Shown here: in pieces, positions 9,305 through 17,233 of the stretch
Position numbering within the stretch: position 1 is the stretch's first letter
Layout of the letters: every line of letters begins with the position of its first letter
NCBI RefSeq assembly: GCF_041438805.1
Contig: NZ_CP109190.1
Coordinates: 4,650,001 to 4,714,000 of the forward strand
Length of the DNA: 64,000 nt
DNA from: Streptomyces sp. NBC_01707
Lineage (GTDB): Bacteria; Actinomycetota; Actinomycetes; Streptomycetales; Streptomycetaceae
Direction: 5' to 3'
Position numbers and translations under genes: made by a program
Notes under the pieces: generated by a model
Databases searched by the model: none
Told to the model about the DNA's origin: nothing
What the model saw: only the letters and a program-made list of their open reading frames with translations

Positions 9305-10198
9305 TTACGAGGAGACGGGCTCGCGGTCGTCCTGGGGGTCCTCGGCGAACTGCTCGAGGAACGGCTCGACCGCGGCGCGCCAGCCCTCCGGCTGGTCGTA
9401 GTGGACGAGATGACCGGCGTCCGCCACCTCCGCGTACTGCCCGCGCGGCAGTACGCGGACCATCTCCTGGGCCTCCGCCCGGCCCAGTTCGCCGTCCAGC
9501 CCACGGACCACCAGTGTCGGGCAGCGGACCTGCGCCAGCTCCTCCCAGTGCGCGTCGTGGACCCAGGTCGCGCGGGACTGGAGCATCTGGCGGCGGGAGA
9601 AGACCGGCCGCCAGCCGTCGGCCCGCTCGGCCATCACCTCGGCGAAGAACTCGCCGCGGGACGGGTTCGGCCGCTCCACCCAGGGGTCGTCCTCGCCGAA
9701 CCACTTCCGTACGTCGGAGAGCGTCGCGAACGGCAGCGGCCATGACTTGAACCAGTCCTCCCACTCCCGCTGAGAGGCGGCGCCGAGCGCGGAGGCCCGC
9801 ATGTCGCAGATGATCAGGGCCCGGACGAGATCGGGGCGCTTCGCGGCGAGCTGCCAGGCGGTGAGGGCGCCCATCGAGTGGCCGACGACGGTGGCGGGGC
9901 CGAGGCCGAGCTGTTCGATCGCCGCCTCGGCGTCGGCGACGTACGCGTCGCGGGTGTACGGGCCTTCGGCCGGCTTCTCGCTGCGGCCGTGCCCCCGCTG
10001 GTCGAGGCCCACGGCCCGGTGCCGCTCGGCGATCCAGCGGGTGGTGGAGGCCCAGTGGGAGGCCCGGCCCATCAGTCCGTGGAGCAGTAAGACCCCGGGG
10101 GCGCGCTCGCCCTCGGTACGCCCCTTGGGCGGATCGGCGAACTCCCAGGCCGCGAGGCGTACGCCGTCGGATCCCGTCACATCGATGCGCCGCACCAT
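9305..10198 (-). CDS. Alpha/beta hydrolase fold protein
   Basis: A 297-residue cytoplasmic hydrolase. The oxyanion region is LLLHGLMGRASHW, the nucleophile elbow is GHSMGA (Ser near residue 118), an acidic residue lies in VVRGLDGELG, and the catalytic His is in DAGHLVHYDQP. The fold suits esterase, lactonase or C-C hydrolase activity; the cap region does not narrow the substrate. ATG 10198 has AGGA just upstream. A GTG at 10210 is an alternative, but its ribosome site would be too close. It converges on the ABC permease with a 30-bp gap. Confidence 0.88.
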   Translation of the reverse strand: MVRRIDVTGSDGVRLAAWEFADPPKGRTEGERAPGVLLLHGLMGRASHWASTTRWIAERHRAVGLDQRGHGRSEKPAEGPYTRDAYVADAEAAIEQLGLGPATVVGHSMGALTAWQLAAKRPDLVRALIICDMRASALGAASQREWEDWFKSWPLPFATLSDVRKWFGEDDPWVERPNPSRGEFFAEVMAERADGWRPVFSRRQMLQSRATWVHDAHWEELAQVRCPTLVVRGLDGELGRAEAQEMVRVLPRGQYAEVADAGHLVHYDQPEGWRAAVEPFLEQFAEDPQDDREPVSS

Positions 10199-10795
10199 AT
10201 GTCCTGGCACCCCCTTCTGGTCCTCGATCACCGCTCGCTCACCGTGCGGTCGCGTCACGCCAGACTATCGAACCTTTATTCGAACAACGGGTTCCGGCTC
10301 GTAACACCCCTCGTTCGAGTGACAGCCCCCAAGGATTGACGTCGGCCCCGGCGGGGAGATCTTCTTCGGGAGGCGGACCACTCGGGGATGAGGGCCCGCG
10401 GGGACCGACCTTGAGAGCTCGGGGCTCCAGGTCGGAACAGGGGAGGACAGGCCCCGGCGCCGCGCGGCGCCGGGGCCCTCCCATGTCAGGGGGGCGTGCG
10501 GGACGGTCTGCGCCGGAGTGCGGTCGCCCGGGGCGACCGGGCCCGCGGGCGCCGGATCGTGCGCGGGCGGAGCGAACCGGCCGGGCGCAGTCGTCGCGGC
10601 GGCCGGGCTCGTGACAGTCACCTTCTGGTGCACATGCCAGTACGACGGGCGCATCTCCTGCTCCCTCCCCGACCGCGTGGCCAGGCGGCCGCCACTCTCA
10701 GGTATGCCTCAGCCACAGCCTGGCACGCGATCCGCCCGAGCGCTGCAATTCCGGACGGAAAAACGGAAAGCGGACGTTACGCTTCAATATCTCGG
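10199..10795. other. 597-bp non-coding gap downstream of dmdR1
   Basis: No convincing gene is seen here. The region holds one long perfect hairpin at 10450-10477 (listed separately) and GC-rich low-complexity sequence. A minus-strand reading frame from an ATG at 10654 has a GGAG-like site upstream but a composition typical of random high-GC sequence. Plus-strand frames that continue antisense through dmdR1 begin in this gap. Confidence 0.5.
10450..10477. terminator. 12-bp perfect stem with 4-base loop
   Basis: GGCCCCGGCGCC and GGCGCCGGGGCC flank GCGC, with further GGGAG/CTCCC complementarity outside. It lies about 320 bp beyond the dmdR1 stop codon on the minus strand. It is a plausible factor-independent terminator lacking a strong U-run, or a structured transcript end. 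Confidence 0.5.
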
Positions 10796-11488
10796 TCAGC
10801 GCTTGGCGACGAAGACGTGCGAAGCCACCTCGGCGTCCAGCTCCGCCGCCTCGCCACTGCTGCCGACCAGCACCCCGCCGGGCGACTGGGTCACGCTGAC
10901 CACGGAACCGGGCTGCACGCCCGCCCGCCGCAACGTGTACATCAGCTGGGCGTCCGTCTGGATCGGCTCACCGATCCTCCGCACCACCACGGTCTTGCCC
11001 TCGGCTCCCGGGTCGAGCTCCGACAGGCTGACCATGTCCGCGTTCAGGAACGGGTCGGCCTCGGCCTTCTCGCCCAGCTCCTCCAGCCCCGGGATCGGAT
11101 TCCCGTACGGGGACTCCGTCGGGTGCCGCAGCAGCTCCAGCACCCGGCGCTCCACGGCCTCGCTCATCACGTGCTCCCAGCGGCAGGCCTCGGCGTGCAC
11201 CTGCTCCCACTCCAGGCCGATCACGTCGACGAGCAGGCACTCGGCGAGCCGGTGCTTGCGCATCACCCGGGTCGCCAGCCGGCGGCCCTCCTCCGTCAGC
11301 TCCAGATGCCGGTCGCCCGCGACCTGCACCAGCCCGTCGCGCTCCATGCGCGCCACCGTCTGGCTGACCGTCGGACCGCTCTGGTCCAGCCGTTCCGCGA
11401 TCCGGGCGCGCATGGGGACGACGCCTTCCTCTTCGAGTTCGAGGATGGTGCGGAGATACATCTCCGTTGTATCGATCAGTCCGGACAT
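10796..11488 (-). CDS. dmdR1: Iron-dependent repressor DmdR1 (DtxR/IdeR family)
   Basis: A 230-residue Fe(II)-activated repressor of siderophore and iron genes. It has an N-terminal winged helix (residues about 1-70, with the recognition part SGPTVSQTVARMERDGL), a dimerisation and metal-binding domain carrying the DtxR ligands in KHRLAE, QVHAEAC and RWEHVMSE (Met10, His, Glu and Cys positions are recognisable), and a C-terminal SH3-like domain from about residue 150. ATG 11488 gives exactly the family length and begins MSGLIDTTEMYLRTI. It is divergent from the SIS gene. In S. coelicolor this gene is described as overlapped antiparallel by adm; long open frames do exist opposite it here. Confidence 0.95.
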   Translation of the reverse strand: MSGLIDTTEMYLRTILELEEEGVVPMRARIAERLDQSGPTVSQTVARMERDGLVQVAGDRHLELTEEGRRLATRVMRKHRLAECLLVDVIGLEWEQVHAEACRWEHVMSEAVERRVLELLRHPTESPYGNPIPGLEELGEKAEADPFLNADMVSLSELDPGAEGKTVVVRRIGEPIQTDAQLMYTLRRAGVQPGSVVSVTQSPGGVLVGSSGEAAELDAEVASHVFVAKR

Positions 11489-11623
11489 TCGTGCCCCTCG
11501 ATGCTGTGACATGAAAAACGCCGTCAACGCCATGCGCTGGCCCTCAGCCAATTCTGACGCATACCTCCGACAACCGTGCCGCGCCGACCGAACCCTGGAC
11601 CACGCGTGCGGCCCCGGGCGGTG

Positions 11624-11653
11624 TTGACAGGTCACTGGTCCAGACCGCAACGT
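11624..11653 (+). promoter_or_regulatory. Probable promoter of the SIS-domain gene
   Basis: A perfect -35 hexamer TTGACA at 11624-11629 is followed after 18 bases by CAACGT at 11648-11653, a passable -10. The start codon is 55 bp further on. The DasR-like site below lies inside the spacer, the position expected for repression by occlusion. Confidence 0.5.
11634..11649. promoter_or_regulatory. DasR-responsive element (dre)-like operator
   Basis: ACTGGTCCAGACCGCA matches the 16-bp DasR consensus ACTGGTCTAGACCACT at 13 positions, including both core half-sites TGGTC and AGACC. DasR is the GntR-family regulator of N-acetylglucosamine use in streptomycetes, released by phosphorylated amino sugars. 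The site precedes a SIS-domain sugar-phosphate protein, a fitting target. Confidence 0.7.
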
Positions 11654-11707
11654 GATCCGCGGCACGGACACCCCACGGTCACCCACCCCGCCGAAAGGGC
11701 CTCCTCG

Positions 11708-12463
11708 ATGAGCGACAGCAAGCTGGCCGGTCAGTTCCTCGACGCAGCGATCGGCCTGCTGGAGCGCGTACGCGACGAGGAGGCCGGCAACATCGCGGCC
11801 GCCGGGGCCGCGATCGCCGACACCGTCGCGGCCGGCGGCCGGCTCTTCGCGTTCGGCGCCGGCCACTCGTCGCTCGCCGCCCAGGACGTCGTCTACCGGG
11901 CCGGCGGGCTGGCCCTGATGAACCTTCTCGCCGTGCCCGGCACGCTCGGCGTCGACGTGATGCCCGCGACGCTCGGCTCGGCGCTGGAGCGGGTCGACGG
12001 TCTGGCCGGTGCCGTGCTGGACTCCAGCCCCGCGAGAGCGGGCGACCTGCTCGTGATCATCTCGCTCTCCGGACGCAACGCGCTGCCGGTCGAGATGGCA
12101 CGGGACGCCCGCGCCCACGGACTGACGGTCGTCGGTGTCACCTCGGTGGCGTACGCGGACGCGACACGGTCGCGGCACAGCTCCGGCGGATTCCTGCGGG
12201 ACCACTGCGACATCGTCCTCGACAGCAAGATCGCCGTCGGTGACGCGGAGCTGACCGCGGAGGGAATCGAGGCACCGTTCGCGCCCGCATCGACGGTGGT
12301 CACCAGTGCGCTGATGCAGGCGATGATGGCCGCGGCCGCGGAACGGCTGGTGGAGCGGGGGATCGAGCCGCCGCTGCTGCGGTCCGGCAACGTCGACGGC
12401 GGCCACGAGTGGAACGGGCGCGTGATGACGGAGTACGCGGACCGGATCTTCTACCGGCAGTAG
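11708..12463 (+). CDS. SIS-domain sugar-phosphate isomerase/binding protein (UPF0309 family)
   Basis: A 251-residue cytoplasmic protein with one SIS fold. The phosphosugar-binding loops are FGAGHSSLAAQD near residue 45 and ISLSGRNALPVEM near residue 118; the C-terminus carries the family segment NVDGGHEWN. Members act on or sense phosphorylated amino sugars (the MurQ/AgaS neighbourhood of the superfamily). The predicted DasR operator in its promoter supports a role in amino-sugar metabolism, possibly recycling of muramic or glucosamine phosphates. ATG 11708 follows GAAAGG. It is divergent from dmdR1 by 219 bp. The exact reaction is not established. Confidence 0.88.
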   Translation: MSDSKLAGQFLDAAIGLLERVRDEEAGNIAAAGAAIADTVAAGGRLFAFGAGHSSLAAQDVVYRAGGLALMNLLAVPGTLGVDVMPATLGSALERVDGLAGAVLDSSPARAGDLLVIISLSGRNALPVEMARDARAHGLTVVGVTSVAYADATRSRHSSGGFLRDHCDIVLDSKIAVGDAELTAEGIEAPFAPASTVVTSALMQAMMAAAAERLVERGIEPPLLRSGNVDGGHEWNGRVMTEYADRIFYRQ

Positions 12464-12475
12464 CGGAACCGGCGC

Positions 12476-12506
12476 CCGGCACGCACACGCAGCCGGTGCG
12501 TGCCGG
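12476..12506. terminator. 11-bp stem-loop between convergent genes
   Basis: CCGGCACGCAC pairs perfectly with GTGCGTGCCGG across a 9-base loop, just after the SIS gene stop and 20 bp before the end of the converging permease gene. It suits termination in either direction. Confidence 0.55.
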
Positions 12507-12525
12507 CCCGGTGCCCGCACCGCGC

Positions 12526-13776
12526 TCAGCGCCGGAGCGCCTCCGCGGGTGGGACCCGCGACGCCCGCCAGGCCGGGTACAGACCGGCCAGCAGACCCGT
12601 CGCCAGGCCCAGCGCCGGGGCCGCGGCCAGGGTGAGCGGTGCGATCACCGGCGTCCACTCCCGGAACGCCGACACGGCCACCACGACCGCCGTGCCCACG
12701 GACGTCCCGACCACCCCGCCGAGCAGCCCCAGCGCCCCCGATTCGGTGAGGAACTGCACGGTGATGTGCCGGGAGCGGGCGCCCAGCGCCCGTCGCAGAC
12801 CGATCTCCCCGGTTCGTTCCATGACGGCGACGAGCGTGGTGTTGGCGATACCCACGGCGCCGATCACCAGGCAGACCACGGCCAGGAGCAGGAAGAGCTG
12901 TCCGAGGTCGTCGCCCACGGCGGTGCGCAGCGCCCTGGGATCCGGCGGCGGGATCGGGCGGAGATATTCGGGGTGATCGGGCCGCAGGGCCAGCGGCGCC
13001 TCGTCGGCGATCTGGGTGGCTGCGCCGAGGCGCGTGGAGACCAGCATCCTGGCCCGCTCGTCCTTCGGTTGTCCCCAGATGTGTTCGGCGGTCGTGCGGG
13101 GAACCAGGACCGACAGCAGCAGGTCGGGTTTGCGCCGGACGTCGTCCATGATCCCGATGACGGTGAACGGGGTGTCACCGATGAAGACGGCAGGCTGGGT
13201 CCGCAGCGTGTGGATCCCGAGGCGCGCCGCGATGGACGAGCCGATCACCGCGACGCGCTGACGGCCCGAGTCGTGGAAGGTGTCGTACGCCCGGCCCTGG
13301 GTGAAGTGCGGGCCGGCCGCCGCCAGCACGCCGGGTGAGGCGGCCACGACGGGAGTGCGGGCGACCGCGCCGTTCGCAGCGCCGATCGGCGACGAGCGGA
13401 CGGTCTGTCCGGGGTCCAGCCGGACCTTCCAGTAGACCCCCGCGGCCTCGGTGCCGTTCAGCCTCTCCATGCGGGCGTCGGCGTCCTTCGGGAAGGACAG
13501 GGCCACGCGTCCGGCGTCCCGGCCACCCGTGTCCTCGACGGTGACTTCCGTTGCCGAGAGGGCATTGAACCGGGTGTCGATCTGGGACGCGGCGGTACCG
13601 GTCAGACCCAGTACGGCGACGAAGGCGCCGACCCCGAGCACGGTGCCGAGCGAGGTCAGGGCGGAACGGGCCGGTCGCTGGAGCACACCGGCCACGGCTT
13701 CCGCCAGCAGATCCCGTGCGGCAAGCCGGGACCGGCCCGCCACCGGGGTCCGCCTGGGGGTGAAGTTCAGCTTCAT
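12526..13776 (-). CDS. MacB/FtsX-type ABC transporter permease
   Basis: A 416-residue membrane protein, last gene of the exporter operon. One N-terminal helix (residues about 40-60, LGVGAFVAVLGLTG) is followed by a large extracytoplasmic domain of about 200 residues, then three C-terminal helices holding the FtsX-type signature VMERTGEIGLRRALGA. This is the layout of MacB, LolE and BceB-like mechanotransmitting permeases, which do not form a classical substrate channel but drive extracytoplasmic partners. It starts 4 bp after the ATPase stop. With the adaptor upstream it should form a tripartite-like envelope exporter. Substrate unknown, possibly linked to the secreted protein encoded first in the operon. 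Confidence 0.9.
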   Translation of the reverse strand: MKLNFTPRRTPVAGRSRLAARDLLAEAVAGVLQRPARSALTSLGTVLGVGAFVAVLGLTGTAASQIDTRFNALSATEVTVEDTGGRDAGRVALSFPKDADARMERLNGTEAAGVYWKVRLDPGQTVRSSPIGAANGAVARTPVVAASPGVLAAAGPHFTQGRAYDTFHDSGRQRVAVIGSSIAARLGIHTLRTQPAVFIGDTPFTVIGIMDDVRRKPDLLLSVLVPRTTAEHIWGQPKDERARMLVSTRLGAATQIADEAPLALRPDHPEYLRPIPPPDPRALRTAVGDDLGQLFLLLAVVCLVIGAVGIANTTLVAVMERTGEIGLRRALGARSRHITVQFLTESGALGLLGGVVGTSVGTAVVVAVSAFREWTPVIAPLTLAAAPALGLATGLLAGLYPAWRASRVPPAEALRR

Positions 13777-13780
13777 GCGG

Positions 13781-14482
13781 TTACCTGACTGGCCGCGCGT
13801 CGGTCAGCACACCGTCGCGAATGGTGATCGTGCGCTGGCCGCGGGCGGCCACCTGCGCGTCGTGGGTGATGACGGCGATGGTCATGCCGTCCTCGTGGAG
13901 CCGGTCCAGCAGATCGAGGATGGCCGAGGCGGTCTCCGTGTCGAGATTGCCGGTCGGCTCGTCGCAGAGCAGCAGCGACGGCTCCGCGACCAGGGCGCGC
14001 GCAATGGCCACGCGCTGCCGTTCGCCGCCCGACAGCTGGGTGGGCAGCGCGTGCGCACGGTGCCCCAGACCGACCCTCGTCAGTACGGCGGCGGCCCGGC
14101 GGCTGCGCGCACGCCGGGGCGTGGACTGGTAGAGCATGGCCAGTTCGACGTTGTCCTGCGCACTGCGGTGGGGCAGCAGATGGAAGGACTGGAAGACGAA
14201 GCCGATCCGCTCGCTGCGCAGCGCCGCCCGCTGCGCCTCGTCGGCCGCGGCGGTGTCGATGCCGTCCAGGAAGTACGTACCCCGGGTGGGGGTGTCCAGC
14301 AGTCCCGCGATGTTCAGCAGGCTGGACTTCCCGGAGCCGGACGGGCCGACGATCGTCACGAACTCCCCGCGGTCGATCCGCAGGTCGCACGGGCGCAGCG
14401 CGGTGACCGGGGGCGGGCCGGGGTAGGTCAGGCCCAGGTCCCGCATGAGGATGACCGGGGTGTCGGCGGGCTGCTCCGTCAC
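13781..14482 (-). CDS. MacB/LolD-type ABC transporter ATPase
   Basis: A 233-residue ATPase with Walker A GPSGSGKSS near residue 47, Q-loop FVFQSFHLLPH, signature LSGGERQRVAIARAL, Walker B LLLCDEPTGNLD and H-loop VITHD. The length and the PTGNLD form are typical of the MacB/LolD subgroup that works with FtsX-like permeases. GTG 14482 overlaps the upstream adaptor stop by four bases (GTGA), and the permease follows after 4 bp, so stoichiometric translation is expected. Confidence 0.93.
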   Translation of the reverse strand: MTEQPADTPVILMRDLGLTYPGPPPVTALRPCDLRIDRGEFVTIVGPSGSGKSSLLNIAGLLDTPTRGTYFLDGIDTAAADEAQRAALRSERIGFVFQSFHLLPHRSAQDNVELAMLYQSTPRRARSRRAAAVLTRVGLGHRAHALPTQLSGGERQRVAIARALVAEPSLLLCDEPTGNLDTETASAILDLLDRLHEDGMTIAVITHDAQVAARGQRTITIRDGVLTDARPVR

Positions 14483-15744
14483 AGGCGGTCCGCAGTGTCG
14501 CCACGGGTGTCCACGCCGACGATCACCTGGTCGCCCGGCGCCAGGCCGCCCCGCACCGTCGGAGTGATCTCCGCGTATCCGTCGGCGGTCATCCCCGTAC
14601 GGACGGCCACGCGGCGATCTCCACCGGCCTTGCGCACGGTCACCGTGGTGCGTCCGTCCGCGCCCGCCGAGACGGCGGAGACCGGCACGGCCAGGACGCT
14701 GCCGGACGACGAGGCCGCTGCGATGGTCAGGCGTACGTCCTCGCCCACCAGGCTCGCCGGAAGCTTCCCGGTGGGCCTGATCCTCACCGCGTAACCCTCC
14801 GCGCTCTGCGGTTCGCCGCCCTTCTCCTTGCCGGTCGGCCGCTGGGCGACCGACTGCACGGTCCCGGTGAGCTGCTGCCCGGTGGACTCGGAGGCGATGT
14901 CGACCTTCTGACCGGGGCGCAGCAGCCCCTTCTGGTAGGCGGCCACCGATCCGTTGACGACCAGACCGCCGGCCGACACGGACACCAGATCCGGACCCGC
15001 CTCCTCACCCACCTCGGCCGCGACGTCGTCCACCTGCGCCGAGGCCGAGCGTACGAAGACGACTTCGGACATCGGGACCACGGAACCCGACCCGGCCGGG
15101 TCGGCCGTCGCCGCACCGGACCCGGGGTCGCTCTTGTCCGAACCGGCCGTCGCCGGCTCGAAACCGATGGCACGGTAGAAGGCGGCGACGGCCTTCTCCG
15201 TACCGGGACCGAAGACGCCCGCCCTGTCGCCGCCCGTGGAGTGGCCGACGGCGGCCAGCGCCTTCTGCAGCTGCGTGACGTCCTCGCCCCGGCTGCCGGT
15301 CCGCAGGTCCCGGTACGCCGGGAGTGCGCCCTTCAGCACGAAGACGGGCCGGCCCGAGATCTCCAGCAGCACCTGCCCCATGTGGAGCGGACGTCCCGGC
15401 CGGACCCGCACCTTGGTCACCACGGAACGTCCCACCGCGCTGCCGCCGACGCCCGCCCCCGATACGGAGACGTGCTGCGAGGCGGCCACCTGGCCGCGGG
15501 CCACGACCGTCTCGGAGAGGACCTTCCGCTCCACCGGAGCGGTGATCACATCCGGCGCGGGCGGTCGGGTCTCGGCCGCGGCCTGGGCCGGTGACTTGAG
15601 CAGTGCGGCCGAACCCACCCCGGCCGCGGTCACCACCACGGAACCGGCGAGCACCGCCATGAGCAACCGGCGGCGACGCAGCAGACCGTGCCTGTGCGGG
15701 GAGCCGGCCGCCTCGGCCTGCGGGGAGGGACTCTGGTCAACCAT
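14479..15744 (-). CDS. Membrane-fusion adaptor with peptidoglycan-binding domain
   Basis: A 421-residue extracytoplasmic adaptor with an N-terminal signal anchor (residues about 25-50), a biotinyl-lipoyl-like half near the start of the mature region, a PG_binding_1 domain at about residues 120-170 (GSRGEDVTQLQKAL ... FGPGTEKAVAAFYRAIG), and a C-terminal beta-barrel part (VLAVPVSAVSAGADGRTTV). Gram-positive MacA-like adaptors with a peptidoglycan-binding insert are thought to dock the exporter to the wall. ATG 15744 follows TAAGGA, where the previous gene's stop overlaps the ribosome site; the longer in-frame form begins inside that gene. Part of the five-gene exporter operon. Confidence 0.85.
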   Translation of the reverse strand: MVDQSPSPQAEAAGSPHRHGLLRRRRLLMAVLAGSVVVTAAGVGSAALLKSPAQAAAETRPPAPDVITAPVERKVLSETVVARGQVAASQHVSVSGAGVGGSAVGRSVVTKVRVRPGRPLHMGQVLLEISGRPVFVLKGALPAYRDLRTGSRGEDVTQLQKALAAVGHSTGGDRAGVFGPGTEKAVAAFYRAIGFEPATAGSDKSDPGSGAATADPAGSGSVVPMSEVVFVRSASAQVDDVAAEVGEEAGPDLVSVSAGGLVVNGSVAAYQKGLLRPGQKVDIASESTGQQLTGTVQSVAQRPTGKEKGGEPQSAEGYAVRIRPTGKLPASLVGEDVRLTIAAASSSGSVLAVPVSAVSAGADGRTTVTVRKAGGDRRVAVRTGMTADGYAEITPTVRGGLAPGDQVIVGVDTRGDTADRL

Positions 15745-15757
15745 GCGCGCGCTGTCC

Positions 15758-16660
15758 TTACTTCGCCGCGGAAACAAGCTTCGAGGCCTTCTTGACGGCG
15801 GTGTCGAGCGCCCGCCGGTCCGTCTGGAGCTGCTCCGCGTGCTGCTCGATCGCCTGCTTCTGCAGGGCCGCTTCCGCCTTGAACCAGATCCTCGCCACGT
15901 CGGTCCTGTCGCGGCACGTGATGTCGGTGGTGGCCGTGGATATCTCCTCGGCGGAGACGTCCTCCGAACCGAACTTCGGATTGTCGCTCGCGTCCAGCGG
16001 CTCCTTGTAGTCGTAGCCGCTCTTCTTCATGCAGCCCGACCAGGCGGCGAACGCCTTCACCACCGCGGGGTCCTGCTTGGCCTTGATGAACGCGCCGTTG
16101 CCGACGTCGATCGCGGTGCGGGCCTCGACCGCCGCCGTGTCGATCTTCCGGTTGGCGGCGCCGATGCAGCCACCCTTCGGGACCTTCCGGCCGTCCACGT
16201 CCTCGCTCGTCCCGTTGAGTACGCCGATCTCGGCCTTGTCCGACGAACTGCGGTCCTGGGCACCTTCCTTGAGTGCCGCGTCGTACGCGGCCATCTCCGT
16301 GGCGGCCGGCTTGTAACCGCGCTCCCTGGACAGGTTCATGTCGTGGATGCCGTAACGCCAGTCGGTGAGCGTCTTCGGGCCCACCTTCGGCAGATCCGGA
16401 GCCGGGACCCAGTTGAACCCGAACCCCTTCATGCAGTCACCGACGAGAAGCTTCTTCGCCTGCGAGAGCTGCTGCTGCTCCTCGTCCGTCGGCAGGTAGG
16501 CCTGGATCGGAAGCACCCATGTCGCAGGATCGCCCGACGCCGAGGTCGTCGCGGAGCCGTCGTCCTGCCCGCCTGACGAACACCCGGCGACGGAGACCGA
16601 AAGGGCCGCCGTGACCAGGAGCCCCGCGCCGGCCCTGCACATCCTGAATCGCTTGAACAT
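15758..16660 (-). CDS. Cys-motif lipoprotein of exporter operon
   Basis: A 300-residue lipoprotein with a basic N-region, hydrophobic core and lipobox SVAGC at about residues 20-24. The mature protein has three widely spaced Cys segments, GDCMKGFGF, GGCIGAANRK and SGCMKKSGYDY, plus ITCRDRTD near the C-terminus, so disulfides are likely. The C-terminal 50 residues are strongly helical and charged. It sits between the secreted I36-like gene and the adaptor, 13 bp before the latter, so it should work with the exporter at the outer membrane face. ATG 16660 has GGAAG upstream. I know similar actinobacterial lipoproteins beside MacB-type genes, but no characterised function. Confidence 0.8.
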   Translation of the reverse strand: MFKRFRMCRAGAGLLVTAALSVSVAGCSSGGQDDGSATTSASGDPATWVLPIQAYLPTDEEQQQLSQAKKLLVGDCMKGFGFNWVPAPDLPKVGPKTLTDWRYGIHDMNLSRERGYKPAATEMAAYDAALKEGAQDRSSSDKAEIGVLNGTSEDVDGRKVPKGGCIGAANRKIDTAAVEARTAIDVGNGAFIKAKQDPAVVKAFAAWSGCMKKSGYDYKEPLDASDNPKFGSEDVSAEEISTATTDITCRDRTDVARIWFKAEAALQKQAIEQHAEQLQTDRRALDTAVKKASKLVSAAK

Positions 16661-16774
16661 CTGATCTTCCGTGTGGAGCTGAATGAGGCTGCCGGGCGCC
16701 CGTGCTGTGGCGCACAGACACCCGGCCGTCACCGGATCACTGGGTCACCGGATCGCGATGGATCACACGCTTCG

Positions 16775-17224
16775 TCAGCTCTTCCACTGGAACGAGGCGT
16801 TGTTGTTGTATGTCGCGTCGAGCTGGTTGACCGTGCCCCAGACGATGTCGGAAGCACCCTTGTAACCGCTGTTGTAATACAGGTAACCGAAGTAGCTGGA
16901 ATGCGTGTTGCGCGCGGAGGCTGCATTGTTCTTCACGCGCTGGCCGCTGCCGGCCGACTTGAAGCCGCAGAAGGTGAGGGGGCCGTACGACGTCCCGTTG
17001 GCGACCGAGTCGAAGTCGTAGACCGCGTAACCGATGTTGCGGTAGTCGCCGCCCAGGTTCGAGTTGTAGTAGAGGCGGAACTTGAACGTGTTGGACGAGT
17101 CGTAGTTGCAACCGAACCAGTAGTTGTCGTAATCGGCGTCAGCGGCGGCCGGGGTGGCGACACCGACGGCGAGCGCGAGGGCAACGGCAGAGGTGGCAGT
17201 GGCAGCAGCAATTCTTGAACGCAT
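16775..17224 (-). CDS. Secreted peptidase-inhibitor I36/crystallin-like small protein
   Basis: A 149-residue exported protein: signal peptide to about residue 28 (ATPAAA cleavage region), then about 120 mature residues. Two related segments, FRLYYNSNLGGDYRN and YLYYNSGYKGAS, each followed by an Asn/Ala stretch (VKNNAASARN and YNNNASFQW), give the two-motif pattern of the beta/gamma-crystallin-like I36 inhibitor group of streptomycetes. Two cysteines (FGCNY and TFCGF) probably pair. ATG 17224 was preferred over 17233 because the AAAAGG ribosome site would abut the first ATG. It is the first gene of the exporter operon, 114 bp ahead of the lipoprotein. Inhibitor activity is inferred from the family only. 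Confidence 0.72.
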   Translation of the reverse strand: MRSRIAAATATSAVALALAVGVATPAAADADYDNYWFGCNYDSSNTFKFRLYYNSNLGGDYRNIGYAVYDFDSVANGTSYGPLTFCGFKSAGSGQRVKNNAASARNTHSSYFGYLYYNSGYKGASDIVWGTVNQLDATYNNNASFQWKS

Positions 17225-17233
17225 TGTCTTCAT

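Noticed and set aside
10265..10654. 129-codon minus-strand frame downstream of dmdR1
   Set aside because: A passable ribosome site precedes it, but amino-acid composition is that of random high-G+C DNA (Pro, Ala, Arg, Thr) and the frame is crossed by a strong hairpin. Not supportable without homologues.
10690..10730. Possible iron box (DmdR1 site) near TCAGGTATGCCTCAGCC
   Set aside because: It resembles the TTAGGTTAGGCTAACCTAA consensus only loosely and lies downstream of, not upstream of, dmdR1.
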